Shown here piece after piece: positions 23,215 through 35,480 of a stretch of 64,000 nucleotides of DNA (position 1 is its first letter; each line of letters begins with the position of its first letter). The DNA is from Odobenus rosmarus divergens (taxonomy: Eukaryota; Chordata; Mammalia; Carnivora; Odobenidae). Location of the stretch: NCBI RefSeq assembly GCF_000321225.1, contig NW_004450404.1, forward strand, positions 1,406,269-1,470,268, written 5' to 3'. A program made the translations under genes and the position numbers. Below the pieces are notes generated by a model. It saw only the letters and a list, made by a program, of their open reading frames with translations, did no database searches and was not told the DNA's origin.

Positions 23215-24970
23215 CAAAATCACTATAGTATCATTTGATACAAAAGGAAAAAAATAACCTAGCCTCCGAAACCAGTGAAACCAAATAGAAGCTAGAATGT
23301 GTTCTTCCATTGCTGGTATGAACCCAGGGGAGCCAGCGTCTCAATTCTGCCTTCCTCACGCACAGCCCCACGGCTTGGGCACCACGGTCGGCAGAGATTA
23401 TAAAGAGGGAGGATCCAGGACATGAGGGGATTCGTGGCCTGACTTCCTCTTGGAAAGGCATACCTTGCAGACAACTTTCTAGCATTTGTGCTAGATTTTC
23501 ATGACCCAAGTTATACTCTTACCACGGTAACAACCCCCACCCACCAATCTTAGTAGCCTGACCAAATAAAAGCTTCTCTCTTGCTTATGCAAACCCCTAA
23601 GTGAACATTCCTGCTCCAATAGCTACCCTCCAAAGAGTGGTTCAGGGATCCAGGTGCCTTCCATCTTCTGCCACCGCCATCGTCTACACTGGGGACCATG
23701 GAAAAGGGTGACACAGTATGGGAAGGACTACTAGATATGTTAACACCTCGGCCCAGAAGCGACAGACACCACCCGTACTTCCATTTCATTGGCCAGAACT
23801 AGTTATACCTCCCACTGAGACTCAAAGGATGCTGGAAAATGTAGTCCCCACCGTCCAGCCACAACTAGGAGCGTAAATCTCTAGTAAGCCAGCAATCTCT
23901 GCCACACTTTGCATCCTCCAAATGACTCTGTATGAGCCAGCCAGCAAAGGGGTGTCCTCAGGATAGAGCAAAGCCAAATAGCTCATCTGGAGACTAAAGC
24001 CCTGGCCTTGGTCTTTTGAATGGATGTTCAGGAAGTGCAAGGATTTCCTACCGCAGGTGGCAATAGCTCACCACCTGTAAAATCACCAAGAACATAACTG
24101 AAGAAAAAGACCTCGGAAGCAGGGCCCCAGGGTCAGGAAAGTAGCATCTAAAGGAGGTTCAGAGAGGAGCAAAGATAGGCAGAGCCAGACCCAACAGCAA
24201 CAGAGAACTTGCGCCCCAGGGCAGGTAGGGACAAGGCTTGATCAAAGGGGCGGTTCTTGTCATTGGACCCCTTACTAGCCAAGGCAAGAAGGCCGCGAAT
24301 TAGCACGCAGCTGGAGGCTCTAACTTAGATTGGTTATTAACCACCCAACCAACTGGAGAGTAAATGGGCATCAATGATAACGGTGCGTTCCTTGGAAATA
24401 ACTGTACTGTATTCTACCGCACCAGACCTCTAAGATTTGATACCACAGTAAGCATATTCAACTATAGTGTCCGAGAAAACAGAATTTTCATCTCAGAATG
24501 TGTGGGAAAGCACGAGCCAGAGTTACACAGATTTCCTTCCCACAGGAAATCTCGGTTTTTGCTGTGTTCCCGAGCACCGAGCTCCAAGAGACACACAGCA
24601 CGCACTCGGGAAGCAGAACAGGCTGTTCGGTGTACATACACTCCGCACACACAGTAAGTGATCGCAAGTCATGACTATGAATTCTGTTCAAGTAGATACA
24701 TGGGTATTTAAACAAAAGGAATCAAGGCATATCCAGAAAAAGGGGTTTCTTCTAGAAAAAGAAAAAAAGAGAGAAGACCTGTCTTGTTTTCCAAGCACTA
24801 GAAGTAACCAAGGGATTGAACCTCACTGAATTTAACAGTTCTACTGAATTCCAGACTCTCATCTTTGAAGACGGAGGACAGATGCTTAAAAAGCAAAACA
24901 AAAGCTAGTCCTTCTGCAGACCAAAGGCACACAGGGACCTCTGCTAAAAGTGACCACCACCTCTGCTAAA
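23215..24970. other. Unique intron 1 sequence
   Basis: No exon or RNA gene is recognised. Frames at 23.2-23.8 and 24.36-24.7 kb are short and lack similarity. A diverged repeat may lie at 23.55-24.05 kb. Confidence 0.45.
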
Positions 24971-24974
24971 AGTG

Positions 24975-25545
24975 AACAAGTTGTCCCTCAAAAAAAATTA
25001 AACATGAAATCACCATATGACGCAATTCCCCAGGTGGGCATATACCCCAGAAAGTGAAAGCAGAGACTTGAGCAGGTATTCAGACACCCATGGTCATTAC
25101 AACGTTACCTACAATAGCCTGAAGGTAGAAACGACCCAAATGCCCCATCTGCAGATGCCAGGGCGAACACTGGCGTATTCATTAGCCTTCAAGGACACTC
25201 CGCTACACGCCACAGCGCGAATGAACCTCGAGGACATTGTGTTAAGCGAAATAAGCCAGATACAAAAAAGACAAAGACTGTATGATCACAGTTATATGAA
25301 ATTTCTGGGACAGGCAAATTCACGGAGACAAAGTAGAACAGTGGTTATCAGGGGCTAAGGAGAGGAAGAAGTGACAAGTTACTGTTGAAGGGGCACAGAA
25401 TTTTTGTTTGGGCTTATGAAAAAGTTCTGCAGGGGGATGGTGGTGTTGGTTGCACAAGAGTGTGAATGTACTTAATGCCAATGAAATGCATAAAGATGTT
25501 TAAATGGCAGATTTTAGGTTACAAAATATTTTCAGATTTCCTTTT
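24975..25545 (+). mobile_element. L1 fragment, ORF2 end and 3' UTR
   Basis: 'gaaatcaccatatgacgc', 'agaaagtgaaagcagagac', 'gacattgtgttaagcgaaataagcc' (25235-25259) and 'agaacagtggttatcagggg' follow L1 order. Diverged, non-coding. Confidence 0.8.
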
Positions 25546-25834
25546 CAAGTGCTTGTGGCCGTGTTCTTTCACCAGCGTCACTGGTCCTCGCTCGGGCTGA
25601 AGGCCCGCCTGTGGCTCTCTCACACCCCCACCGAACCACCCAGGCACCGGCGACCCCGAACCTCTCCTCCAGACCCACACAGGACCATGGAAAACTGCAC
25701 AAGGCGGGGGAAAACACATTCCAGCCAGCTTTGCCTTGCTAGGGGTACGAGAGACCGGCAGTATACCTCACACCTACCAGGCTCCCTAAAATACCTTTGG
25801 GGACAGCTCAATGGGTCCTCTCCCCCCCCGTTTT

Positions 25835-26010
25835 CTAGAACAGCACAGTCCAGTGGGACCTTCTGTGAGGAAGAGCACGCTCTCTTCACTGTGCCTGCTG
25901 AGCCCTTGAAATACAGCTGGTGCCAATAACGGACTTCCTTGTGAACTGCCCCCTGTGGCTAGGGGCCACCGTGTTGGACAGCGTGCTTCCAGAACTTGTA
26001 CAAAGAAGCC
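25835..26010. mobile_element. hAT-Charlie-like DNA transposon fossil
   Basis: 'agaacagcacagtccagtgg' at the left and 'tggctaggggccaccgtgttggacagcg' (25957-25984) at the right are the inverted terminal parts of a common mammalian hAT-type element. The middle is deleted. Confidence 0.5.
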
Positions 26011-26403
26011 GAAGTGACAGATTTGGTTTTCTGTGTGGTTTTTGTTGCTGTTCTGTTTTGTTTGGGTGGAGATGCCCAAAGTCCGTGAGTGGTAAAGATC
26101 AGGAGAGGTTGGGGGGGGGACCCTCTGTTTAGTCCATAAACCCACTATTGGACTTGCATATGTCTTCAGTCAAATCCATGCAAAGAATTTACTAGTTATA
26201 ATGACGTACCGAGAAATGATTTAGTCAAGACCAAGCCAAGGTCAACCAAAGGAGGTACATGATGCAGAAAATTCTAGGCAATCTGGACCCAGAGCAAGAA
26301 AAGGTGAGGTGCCTGTTGTGTAGCTCTGGAATCAAAAGCCCAAGATTTCTGACTGGACTTTCACACCAAACCAGAAGGGGTCCGGTTAGTAGATGAAGGC
26401 TTG

Positions 26404-26439
<36 letters not shown>

Positions 26440-27345
26440 GAGTAAAGCCATAGCACACCCGTCTTCAGAGCTGGCACCAGCAGGCAAGAGGCTACAATTG
26501 TGCAGCACAGCAAGGGACATTTAACCTTCCAGAGAAGAGTCTTTTCAAGCTCTAATTTCGGAAGCGGATGAATAGAGGTCAAGAAAACCGAGTGGTTCTG
26601 GGTGAAGCGGGCTCCCGAGGAACTTTTCTAAAAAGGCGTAGCACTGAGGAGTACACTCCGAGTGGTCAGAAATGTCAAGAGAGTGTTTTCAACGGGCTCA
26701 GCTGCCACTTTATTTGAACAAGCCTGACACCCCGCCCCCCTTCCAGGTGGGGAGCATTTGCTCTGCAGAAAACAGATCCCTGTTGCCTCTGAGAATGGAG
26801 AACAATACACCTAGTTCACCGCTTCCGCGTCGGGTGGCCAGGGTCTCAAACTCCCCCTGTACCTTCTCACATGCTTTTAGGCTTAGGGTGGGCACTGTTA
26901 CCACCTCTTGAGCAATGGAGAAACCAAGGCACAAACCAGGTAATTACCGTCCCACGTACAAGGCTTATTAATGTCATCCAAGTGCCAGAGGCTTGTCACA
27001 TAGATTCTAAAGGTTCGGTAAGGAAAAACATCCAAGCAGCAATCCATTCCACACCTGGAGAAACTTGCCAACCAAAAAGTATTGATTTTAAGACTGGATT
27101 CTTACCACAAGCTTATCACAGTGAGCTTGGAGCTCTAGCATCCCATTCCAGCAAGGAAAGACACCCGGAACCCCCCCCCCCAAATGCTTCTGCATTACGG
27201 GATAAAACAGATCTGTCACACCGGTGGTAGAGCACAGCCTCACCGTCGAAGTGTGTTTGGGGGCAGGAATTAAAGTACCGGAAAGAACACTGGGGCATTT
27301 CTAAGAGCCCCTCCCCCTACACGTAGATCCGCACTCCATTGTAGC
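26011..27345. other. Unique intron 1 sequence with one microsatellite
   Basis: No exon is seen. A MIR-like scrap ('gggcactgttaccacctc', 26893-26910) and C or G homopolymers occur. CpG content rises toward the promoter at 27.7 kb. Confidence 0.45.
26405..26437. repeat. (AC)n microsatellite
   Basis: About 16 AC units, uninterrupted. Likely polymorphic. Confidence 0.95.
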
Positions 27346-27515
27346 ACAGGGATTCCCACTCTCGGCTGCAAAACGGAATCATCTGGGAAAGCATTCAAAA
27401 CTCGTGCGGCCTCAGATTGTGGGATCATTCGCCTGGGATACAATCTGGACATGAGGAGTTTTAAAAGTTCCCCAGGTGATTCTAATGTGTAGCTAGGGTT
27501 GGGGCTCGCTCACTG
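27346..27515. mobile_element. MER5A-like hAT-Charlie fossil
   Basis: 'gggattcccactctcggctg' at the left and 'ccccaggtgattctaatgtg' plus 'tagctagggttgggg' at the right reproduce the MER5A inverted-end layout. It lies about 300 bp inside intron 1, next to the CpG island. Confidence 0.75.
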
Positions 27516-27719
27516 CTGTAAGGGACAGGGCCGGAGTGAGGAAGTAAAAGCTAGGTGGGGAGGAGGGCTCCGCATCATCTGGGTTACGGGCTGTTTCTTC
27601 GGTCAACTGCTGTTTAAGGGGTTCGAAAAATAATGAGCTTAAATGCCAGCGGCGTCCGTTTTCTTATCTGTAAAAAGGTACAATACCACTTACTCTCCCC
27701 TCGCGGAAAGGCAGGGAGG

Positions 27720-28560
27720 GCCGGCGGTGAGAGTCACGGGAGGCTAGGCTGGGGAGGGGCCGTGGCGTGGGCCAGGGTCAGGAAAGCGGACGGGGTTGGG
27801 TGGGGTGGGGGTGAAGGGGGCATCCGCCTCACCTGCGTCGTAGAAGGCGTCGAGCACAGCTGTCTCCCCGAAGTCGAGCTCCCCGAAGGGCACGGAGATG
27901 AACTGGGCGCCCTCGGCCTCGCAGGCCCGCAGCAGGCACTGGCGCGCCCCCGCCTCCGGGCCGCCGGCCGGGCCGCCCTGCGGGCTCTCGCTGCGCACAT
28001 ACACTGCCCGCAGAGCCCGTCGCGGCCCGCCCCCGTCCTCGACCCCGCTCCCGCTCCCGCTCCCCGCGCCCTCGGCCGCCCCGTCGGACTCCGCCGGCCC
28101 CGCCGCGCCCTCGGCACCCGGCGGCAGCAGAGACGGTGGTGACTCGGCCGCCGCCCCGAGGGCCCCAGCCGGGGGAGTCCCGCCGCTGCTCTCCATGTGG
28201 CCGCCCTGCGAGCCCTTCCTGGGTCCCACCTCCGCACGAGCGGCGGGCGGCTGCGGGCCACAAGCAGTCCCGGCACCTGTTCCCGGGGCGCGGGCGGGGA
28301 GCTGCTGGAGCCAGCGCGCGCCGGTGGCCCCGCGGCGGGCAGGTGAAGGCAGGGCCCCGCGGCCGCAGACGCAAACCGCAGCCCCGCAGCCCCCGAGCGC
28401 CCTTTGAAGGCTGGGGAGAGAGAGAGGCGGGAGCTGGGGACGTCAGGGCGAGCGGAGGGCGGGGGGAGGTCTGGGAAGGGCGACGGGGCAGGAGCTGGCC
28501 GGACGCCCCCTGCCGCCTCCCCCGGGCAGCGCCTGAGGAGGGCGGATTCGTCAATTTCAG
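27720..28560 (-). promoter_or_regulatory. MAP3K15: CpG island promoter of MAP3K15
   Basis: About 840 bp with very high G+C and dense CpG, spanning exon 1, the 5' UTR and the start of intron 1. Several GC-box-like GGGCGG/CCGCCC motifs are visible and no TATA box is evident, as expected for a CpG-island promoter with dispersed starts. The transcription start is probably in 28.2-28.5 kb on the minus strand, but it cannot be placed from sequence alone. CpG-island promoters on the X are usually subject to X-inactivation methylation in females. Confidence 0.8.
27833..28196 (-). CDS. MAP3K15: MAP3K15 (ASK3) exon 1, start codon to donor
   Basis: First coding exon of mitogen-activated protein kinase kinase kinase 15, a cytoplasmic stress kinase of the ASK family that feeds the p38/JNK cascades. 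From general knowledge it is linked to osmotic responses and kidney WNK signalling. The 364 nt encode 121 residues plus one base. The first 45-50 residues form a low-complexity Gly/Ala/Ser/Pro-rich leader starting MESSGGTPPAGALGAA, with a GSGSGSG run. The ordered ASK N-terminal domain follows: RRALRAVYVRSES, then ARQCLLRACEAEGAQ and PFGELDFGETAVLDAFYDA. The start is chosen because MES and the leader match the known MAP3K15 N terminus and this is the first in-frame ATG. The only earlier in-frame candidate at 28229 is GTG. The start context is weak (C at -3, G at +4). The donor GCAG/gtgagg joins exon 2 in phase. Confidence 0.96.
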
Positions 28561-29090
28561 GTTTTTGTTGTTGCAGTCCCTCCAGACTGACCAACTTTAG
28601 GAGTCCCGGTTTTTTCCTTCAAAACAATTCGAAGCTTTTCAAGCAGAGTAAAAACTCTTTCAAAGCGCTGGTTTGGAGGTAAATATTCAATTTCAAACTA
28701 AATACAGAGGTAGTTTTAACCCAGAACTGAGGGGATAAGATGCTTATTTCAAACGCCTCTGATTTTGATAGATAATTAATTAAAAGATAAATAAATCGCC
28801 TCTGATTTTGTACTCTTTGTCCCCAGTGTCCAAGAGCGTGGCCCTCGTGAGCCCAGGTCTGGAGGCTGCTCGTCCTGACTTTCACTGTGACCTTGACAAA
28901 GCACCAGAAATAACCAGCAACAAATTTTGTATGTCAGGAAAATAGGCTCCAAGCAGGATGCCTGCCCGACCTATAAAATGCTGTGAACCCAAACGGATCT
29001 TTACTCTGGATCTTACCTTCCTTACAATTTTAGGCTCCAATATTAAAATGTAGTATTACTACTGCAGGTAGTACTTTGATTTGAAAGATG
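28561..29090. other. Sequence upstream of MAP3K15, no gene
   Basis: AT-rich flank beyond the CpG island. It holds no recognised repeat or exon. Confidence 0.5.
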
Positions 29091-29096
29091 GGACGT

Positions 29097-29297
29097 GGGG
29101 GCCTGGGTGGGTCAGTAGGTTAAGCGCTACCTTCAGCTCAGGTCATGATCTCAGGGTCCTGGATTGGAGCCCCACCTCGGGCTCCCTGCTCAGCCGGAAG
29201 TCTGCTTCTCTCTCTCTCCCTCTGCCCCTACCCCCCACTTGTGTGATCTCTCTCGCTCTCAAATAAATAAAATCTTTTTTAAAAAATGAAAAAAATA
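29097..29297 (+). mobile_element. CAN/SINEC SINE
   Basis: Head 'gggggcctgggtgggtcag', 'agctcaggtcatgatctcagg' (29133-29153), CT-rich body, and 'caaataaataaaatc' with an A tail. Imperfect duplicates 'aaagatgggacg' and 'aaagataggatgc' flank it. It lies about 900 bp upstream of the MAP3K15 start codon. Confidence 0.93.
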
Positions 29298-29329
29298 AAA
29301 GATAGGATGCACCGGATGTTGTCACAAGG

Positions 29330-30112
29330 TTTTTGGGTTTGGGTTTTTCATTTTTAACACCAGTATTATTGAGATATAATTCGCAAACCATCCAATTCAC
29401 CCATTTAAGTGGTTTTTAGTATATTCACAGAGCTGAGCAGCCATCACCACAATGAGTTTTAGAACATTTTCATCACACTCCCCCAAAACCCCAGTATCCA
29501 ATAGCACTCACTGCCCCTCCCCCAATACCCCTCAGTCCTAGGCAACCACCAATCTACTTTCTGTCTATAGATTTGCCTATTCTGGGCATTTCATATATAT
29601 GGAATCATATAAGGTGTGGACCGAGGATATATATCCAGGAATGGGACATCTGGGTCATATGAGAACTCCATGCTTAACCTTTGGAGAAACTGCCACTGTT
29701 TTCCAAAGTGGCTCTACCATTTTACATTCCCACCAAGAGTATATGAGGGTTCCAATTTCTCCTCACTGTCACCAACACTTGTTATTGGCTTTTTGATTAG
29801 AGCCATCCTAGTGGGTGTGAAGTGGTACCTCATTGTGATTTTGATTGGCATTTCCCTTATGACTAATGATGTTGAGCATCTTGTCATGTGCTTATTCACT
29901 ACTTGTATAACTTCTTTGGAGAAATGTCCATTCAGATCTTTTGTCCATTTTTAAACTGGGTATTTGTCTTTATTATTGAGTTGTAAAAGTTCTTTTTATA
30001 TTGTGGATGTAAGTCCCTTATCAGATATGTGATTTACAAATATTTTCTCCCATTCTGTGGGTTGTCTTTTCACTTTCTTGATGGTGTCCTTTGCAGCACG
30101 TCACAAGCCATT
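29330..30112 (-). mobile_element. L1M fragment, antisense
   Basis: The complement of L1 3' UTR and ORF2 C-terminal sequence: 'ttattgagatataattcgc', 'ggttttagtatattcac'-like, 'gatttgcctattctgggc', 'gtgtgaagtggtacctcattg', 'gatgttgagcatcttgtcatg'. Non-coding. Confidence 0.85.
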
Positions 30113-31260
30113 CTGACAAAAGCAGGATAGGACTTACCTTACAAAATCACACTTTGGCTTCTCTTCATGTTTCAGTGGTAATACAGTCGATGCCTCTACC
30201 CCGCCCCCAAAAGAAAGCAGAAAGTGCCAGTATAAATCTTTGAAGAAATCCTTCCTTAATTCTAGTCCTGGTAGAAATTAGGAACTTCAACAAGTGACAT
30301 CATTGTATACTCTCTTTTGTGGCCAATGAATGGAAAATGGGCTCTGAGGAGATCTGTAAAAACACACAGACTAGAATTGGGAAGAGGGAAGCTAGGGAAA
30401 ACTTTCAACACCTCTGTTCTGAGCCTTAAAAAAAATAGGATGGACATGTTCTCCTTGTAGCCTTGTAATGCATAATAATAGTAATTTTCCTAATGTGCCT
30501 GTTTATCTGAGATTATTCCAATGACTGGCACAGCCGTCAGGAGGACAAAGATGCCCATTTCCCAATCACTTGCCAGCGTCTTGCTGTTGCCCCCACTTTA
30601 ATCTTCCCGTGTTCCTTCCAGTTCTCACTGGAGCCCTGCTGACTGAGTGAGACTCACAGGAGTTGTGAATTCTGGCTTGAATAATACCTTCCTCTGAACA
30701 CGAACCCTGCTGGGTAAAGAACCCAGAATCTGCCTAGCTTACGAGCGCCTTCCCCGCAGTTGGTGCACGTGGTGCACTTTGTCGTTGTCCCCCATAATTT
30801 GCACACCTGAAACAAGCCCCAGCCCCTTCTCCTGATGTCCTTCCTGCCTCCCACGCCCAGCCACACTGCGAAAATGACAAACTGCTGGATTAGTCTCTTC
30901 TGTTTAGTTGAACAGTTGTTCAGTTCTTACCCCTGCTTTGTCCCTTACTAAGCGCCTGTCATTTGGGCTAGAACAGTGGAATGAATACAGTGGAAGCACT
31001 GTAGTCAAAAAAGTAAGAATGAACCTAGGCATTTTTCTCATCTCCTTTATTTTATTTTAGGCTGGTTATTCATAGCAATTGTGGTCAAGCTAGTTAGCTC
31101 TTGGACTCATTCAATGTTGTAAAAAACATTCTAGTTACCATATGAGTGGCAGTTTCATTACTTTTGTCATCGTATCCAAGAATCAAGAGCAAATAGTGAC
31201 ACAAGACAAACAACCATGTTGCATAATAGTATATGTATTTGTTGGGAAAACTTTAACATA
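30113..31260. other. Unique intergenic sequence
   Basis: No gene, RNA or clear repeat. Small frames on both strands are uninformative. Confidence 0.5.
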
Positions 31261-31263
31261 TAT

Positions 31264-31360
31264 AGTAATTCAATAAAGATTTGTTGAGCACCTATTATGT
31301 GTCAGGCACTGTCCTTGGTGCTGAGGATAGCATAGTGAACAACACAGCCAGAGTCCCTGC
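31264..31360 (+). repeat. L2-class ancient repeat
   Basis: 'gatttgttgagcacctattatgtgtcaggcactg' (spread over 31279-31312), followed by 'ggtgctgaggatagcatagtg', is the classic old-LINE-type motif. Similar scraps lie at 39.75, 55.58 and 59.36 kb. Confidence 0.6.
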
Positions 31361-31839
31361 TGTCATGTTAGATACGGATACTGAGACATAGATATAGATA
31401 TGGCTATAGACAGATATACTTTTGTGTAGATGCTATAAATATTGTATGGACATAGATTGTTGTAATCTACCATACAATACAAGAAAAGCAAATAGGATGG
31501 ATGAAACTCACAAGTAATATTAAGCATAGATTGTATGTAAAATATTGTAAAATATAGGTGAAACTCATAGGATGTTTTAAGTATACGTAATGAGTAAGCA
31601 AGAAACTTGTGAGAAAAAGGTAGACTTCATAAGGTATATCAAAAATTTAAGTTCTTTTCCTCTAAGACATGCTACAGATGCAATATATGATGGAACAAAC
31701 AAGAGTGTTATTTACAGATAAATAGGGATGGAAAGACCGAGGCATTCGGTATGAGCATACAATCTCTGGCCTAACAGTTACATCCCCCCAAACTGACCCC
31801 CCATGGGTGACACCCAGTACAGTCTCATTCTCGTCCCAC
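31361..31839. other. AT-rich intergenic sequence
   Basis: Includes a decayed GATA/ATAG-type simple repeat (31376-31430). No other feature is recognised. Confidence 0.5.
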
Positions 31840-32640
31840 ATGTACCCTCTATCTTCTTGAACATATGGACTATAGTTATAATAACTGTTTCAATGCCTTT
31901 GTCTACTAATACTGTCATCTGTTTTATTCCTGGATCTGTTTCTAGTGATTTTTCTCATTGTGGGTCATATTTTCCTTTTTTTTTTTTTTTTGCATGCCTG
32001 GTAATTTTTTATTAGATGCCACGCATTGCAAATTTTACTTTAATGGTACTGCACACTTTTGTATTCCTATAAATATCTTGAGCTTTATTGTAGGAGAGAG
32101 TTAAGTTACTTGGAAACAGCTTGACTCTTCTGAGGATTGCTTTTGAGCTTCACGTGGAATCAGAGCAGCCTTTAGGCTAAGGCTAATTAATCCCCTCTAG
32201 AGGCAATAACCCTCTGAGTACTCTACCTGATGTCCTGTGAATTATGATGTTTCCCATTCCGGTCAGTGGACACAGAAGCTATTCTGGTCCTCTGGGACCT
32301 CCAAGGATTGTTCCCTGAAATCCATTCAGGTGGTTCTTTGCTGAGCCTCAAGGGGTTTCTTCACACACAGGTGGTGGTCAGTACTCTGCTGAAGATTCCA
32401 GATCTACACATCTCTGGAACTCTATGTACAGCCATCTCCTCTCCAGTACTCAAACTATAGCCTCCTTGGCCTTCCAGCTCCATCTAGTCAGTTCAGGATG
32501 ATAACCAGGCTCCTCGTGGGTTCCCTTTCTCTGTTCCCCAGCCTGGAATCTCTCTCAAGGCAGTAAGCTGGGGAAATTGTAGGGCTCACCTTGTTTACTT
32601 GTTCTTTCTCAAGTGTCTGTCCTGTGTTGTGCTTCTTAAG
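31840..32640 (-). mobile_element. L1M 5'-region fragment, antisense
   Basis: 'tgcatgcctggtaattttttattag' (31992-32016), 'gcagcctttaggctaaggc' and 'aaggcagtaagctggggaaa' are the complement of old L1 5' UTR/ORF1-proximal sequence. A related stretch is seen at 37.6-38.7 kb. Diverged and non-coding. Confidence 0.6.
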
Positions 32641-33404
32641 TGATTTTTGCAACCTTTTCATAAGTCTGAAATTCTTTTAAGATGAAAAGATTTAATAATT
32701 TTAAAATTAAAAGAAAAGCACTTCTCTTTTGTCTAAGCTTGGTACAGGCTGAGCAAAATTTATGATGTGAAAAGGAGGAGCAGCGTTGGCTTCTTCTCTC
32801 CTCTTCCACCTTGCTAGCCATCCCTCTAAGGTGGGAGTGTGCAGTTAGAGGATCTAAGACAACCCCACCGATGGCTCTCTGGTGCTGAGGTCACAATGGT
32901 CCAGGGGAAACATCTACCCTTTGCCTCACAACCTCTGGGGGTGCTGGCCACTCCTATCCAGCCCCTCTCTCGCTGCCCTCATTTGAGCATTCAGCCAGCC
33001 ATCTCGACCTCTAGATTTCTGAGGTATGACTCAGACACTTGTCCTCTATGTCCTGAAAACTTCTGGCGACATATGTAGCAAATTCTCTTTGAATCCTTTC
33101 CCTAGGCTCATGGTAAGTGATAGGCAGGCTTCCAACACCCCACTGGCAGGGAGGAACTCACCAGCACACCAGTCTCTCTCCAAAAATATTCTTCTAATTT
33201 CCAATTCCCTTTTCTGGGAGTGTCCAGCATCACTTTGAAACTAGCCTTTCGTTACTGGTGCAAGACCTCCCAGAGCTCTTTTTCTCTGCCATCAACTTTC
33301 TGCTACCAATAACATTCCAGATGGTACCTGCTTCATCAGCTTAGGGCCTGGAGGATGATGATAACATGAACCAGAGCAGCCACTTGACTTACAATGGACA
33401 TTAA

Positions 33405-33515
33405 ACAAAAACTTGAACGAGATCAGAGTGTTAGCTATGCAAATACATATGGGAGGAGCATTTCAGGCAGAGGGAAGAGCCAGGGCAAAGGCCCTAAAGC
33501 GTCCTGATATGCTCA
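33405..33515 (+). repeat. Ancient interspersed repeat scrap
   Basis: 'ggaggagcatttcaggcagagg' and 'aaaggccctaaagcg' belong to the same old G/A-rich repeat body as 9.4-9.9 kb. Confidence 0.4.
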
Positions 33516-33904
33516 AGAAACAACAAGGCCAGTATCTCCAGATGTTTAGAATTCCATCATCTTATATTTTAACAGCTCTAGTTTCCAGAAAGTTCTTCCA
33601 TATATTCAAATGTAATCTCTTGTAACTTTTACCCACTGATTCTAATTTAATTCTTCTCGCACATGGCAGCTTTCCAAGTACTGCTCTTAGGTCTTTTTTT
33701 TTTTTTTTTTTTAGGTGATACCCTGCCTCCCAGACTCTTCAGTCCTTCCTCCATGACATGATTTCCAGGCTAGTCACCACCTTGATGATTCTCTTCTAGA
33801 AGATTCCCTATTTGTCTCAATTGCTGTTTTGTGTGTGCAAAAGACTTTTTTAAAATGAAATGTTTTTTAGTATTTATTTTATTTTAGTTTAGTTTTTTTA
33901 ATTT

Positions 33905-34106
33905 AATTTTAGTGTTTTTAAAATTTATTATTTGAGAGAGAGAGCGAGCCCACAATGGGGGTGGGGGGAAGGGCAGAGGGAGAGAGAGAATCTTAAGCAG
34001 ACTCTCCGCTGAGCTCAGAGCCGGAGTCAGGGCTCGATCCTGAGATCATGACCTGAGCCAAAATCAAGAGTTAGATGCTTAATGGACTGAACCACGCAGG
34101 TGCCCC
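33905..34106 (-). mobile_element. CAN/SINEC SINE (left of a pair), antisense
   Basis: 'aaaatttattatttgagagag' is the tail side, 'cagggctcgatcctgagatc' the B-box side, and 'ccacgcaggtgcccc' the head at its right end. It abuts a second copy in the same orientation. Confidence 0.9.
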
Positions 34107-34274
34107 TTATTTATTTATTTATTTGGGGGGGAGGAGCAGAAGGAGAGAATCCTCAAGCAGACTCCCTGCTGAGCATAGAGCCTGACGTGGGGCTCGATCC
34201 CTGGACCCTGAGATCATAACCTGAACCGAAATAAAGGGCTGGAGGCTCAACTGGCTGAGCCACCCAGGTGCCCC
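34107..34274 (-). mobile_element. CAN/SINEC SINE (right of a pair), antisense
   Basis: 'ttatttatttatttatttgg' at the left, 'ggggctcgatccctggacc' in the middle and 'ctgagccacccaggtgcccc' at the right. It is fused directly to the head of the copy at 33905-34106, so one probably inserted into the tail of the other. Confidence 0.92.
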
Positions 34275-35480
34275 TAAAATTAAACATTTTTATTTTGAGA
34301 TAATTGTAGGTTCATATGCAATTGTAAGAAATCATACAGAGAGATCTAGCGTACACTTTAATCAGTTTTCCCCAGTGGAAACATCCTGTTGAACTACAGT
34401 ACACTATCACAACCAAGGTAGTGACACTGGTAGTCAGCATATAGAACAGTTACATCCTATGGCCCTTTGATTCCCACACCCATCTCTCTCCTCACACCCC
34501 ATACCTAACTACTGGTAACCACTAATCTGTTTTCCATTTCTATAATTTTGTCACTTCAAGAATGTTATATAAATGGAATCATATAGTATGTAACCTTTTA
34601 GGATTGTCTTTTTTCATCCAGCTTAACTCCCCTGGGATACATCCAAGATGTTGCACATATCAGTAATCCATTCCATTTATTGCTGAGCACTATTCCATGG
34701 TATGGATGTACCACAGTCTCTTTAACCATTTATCCTTTCAAGGACACCTGTGTTGCTTCCCGTTTGGGGCTATTGTGAATAAAAATGCTATGGACATGCA
34801 TATACAGGCTTTTATGCGAACATAAGTTTTCATTTCTCTGGAATAAATGCCTAGGAATGCAAATTCTGTGTCCTATGATAGTTGCATGTTTAATTGTTTT
34901 TAAGAAACTGCAAAGTTGTTTTCCAGAGTGGCTATACCATTTCATGTCCCCATCAGGGATGCAGGGGTGATCTGGTTTCTCCACATCCTTACCAGTATTT
35001 GGTGTTGTTACTTTTTCATTTTAGCCATTCCGATAGGTGTGTAGCGATATCTCATTATGGTTTTAGTTTGCATTTTCCCAATGGAAAATGATGTTGAGCA
35101 TCTTTTCATGTGTTTATTTGCCAAGTGTATATCTTATTTGGTGAATATCTGTTCACATCTTGTGCCCATTTTCTAAATGGAATGTTTGATTTTTTACTGT
35201 TGAATTTTAAATGTTTTCTTTATATTCTAGATACTAGTCCTTTGCCAGATAGGTGGTTTGCAAATATTTTCCTTCAGTCTGTAGCTTGTCTTTTCATCCT
35301 TTAAATGAGGTCTTTCATAGACAGAGCAAGTGTTTTTAATCTTGATAAGACCCAATTTATCAATTTTTCTATTTATAAATTATGCTTTTAATTCCATGTT
35401 AAAAAAAAAAAACCTCTTTGCCTAGTCATAGGGTCCAAAGATTTCCTCTTATGTTTTTTTCCTAAAAGTTTTGTAGCTTT

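Noticed and set aside
26361..26582. Frames with Cys-Val repeats over the (AC)n tract, here and at 39.88 kb
   Set aside because: They are translated dinucleotide microsatellites.
28197..28229. Upstream in-frame start for MAP3K15
   Set aside because: The candidate codon at 28229 is GTG, and the known N terminus begins with MES at 28196.
27734..28600. Long overlapping frames (up to 286 codons) on both strands across the CpG island
   Set aside because: High G+C depletes stop codons, so many frames stay open. Only the MESSGG frame ending at the donor at 27833 matches a known protein.
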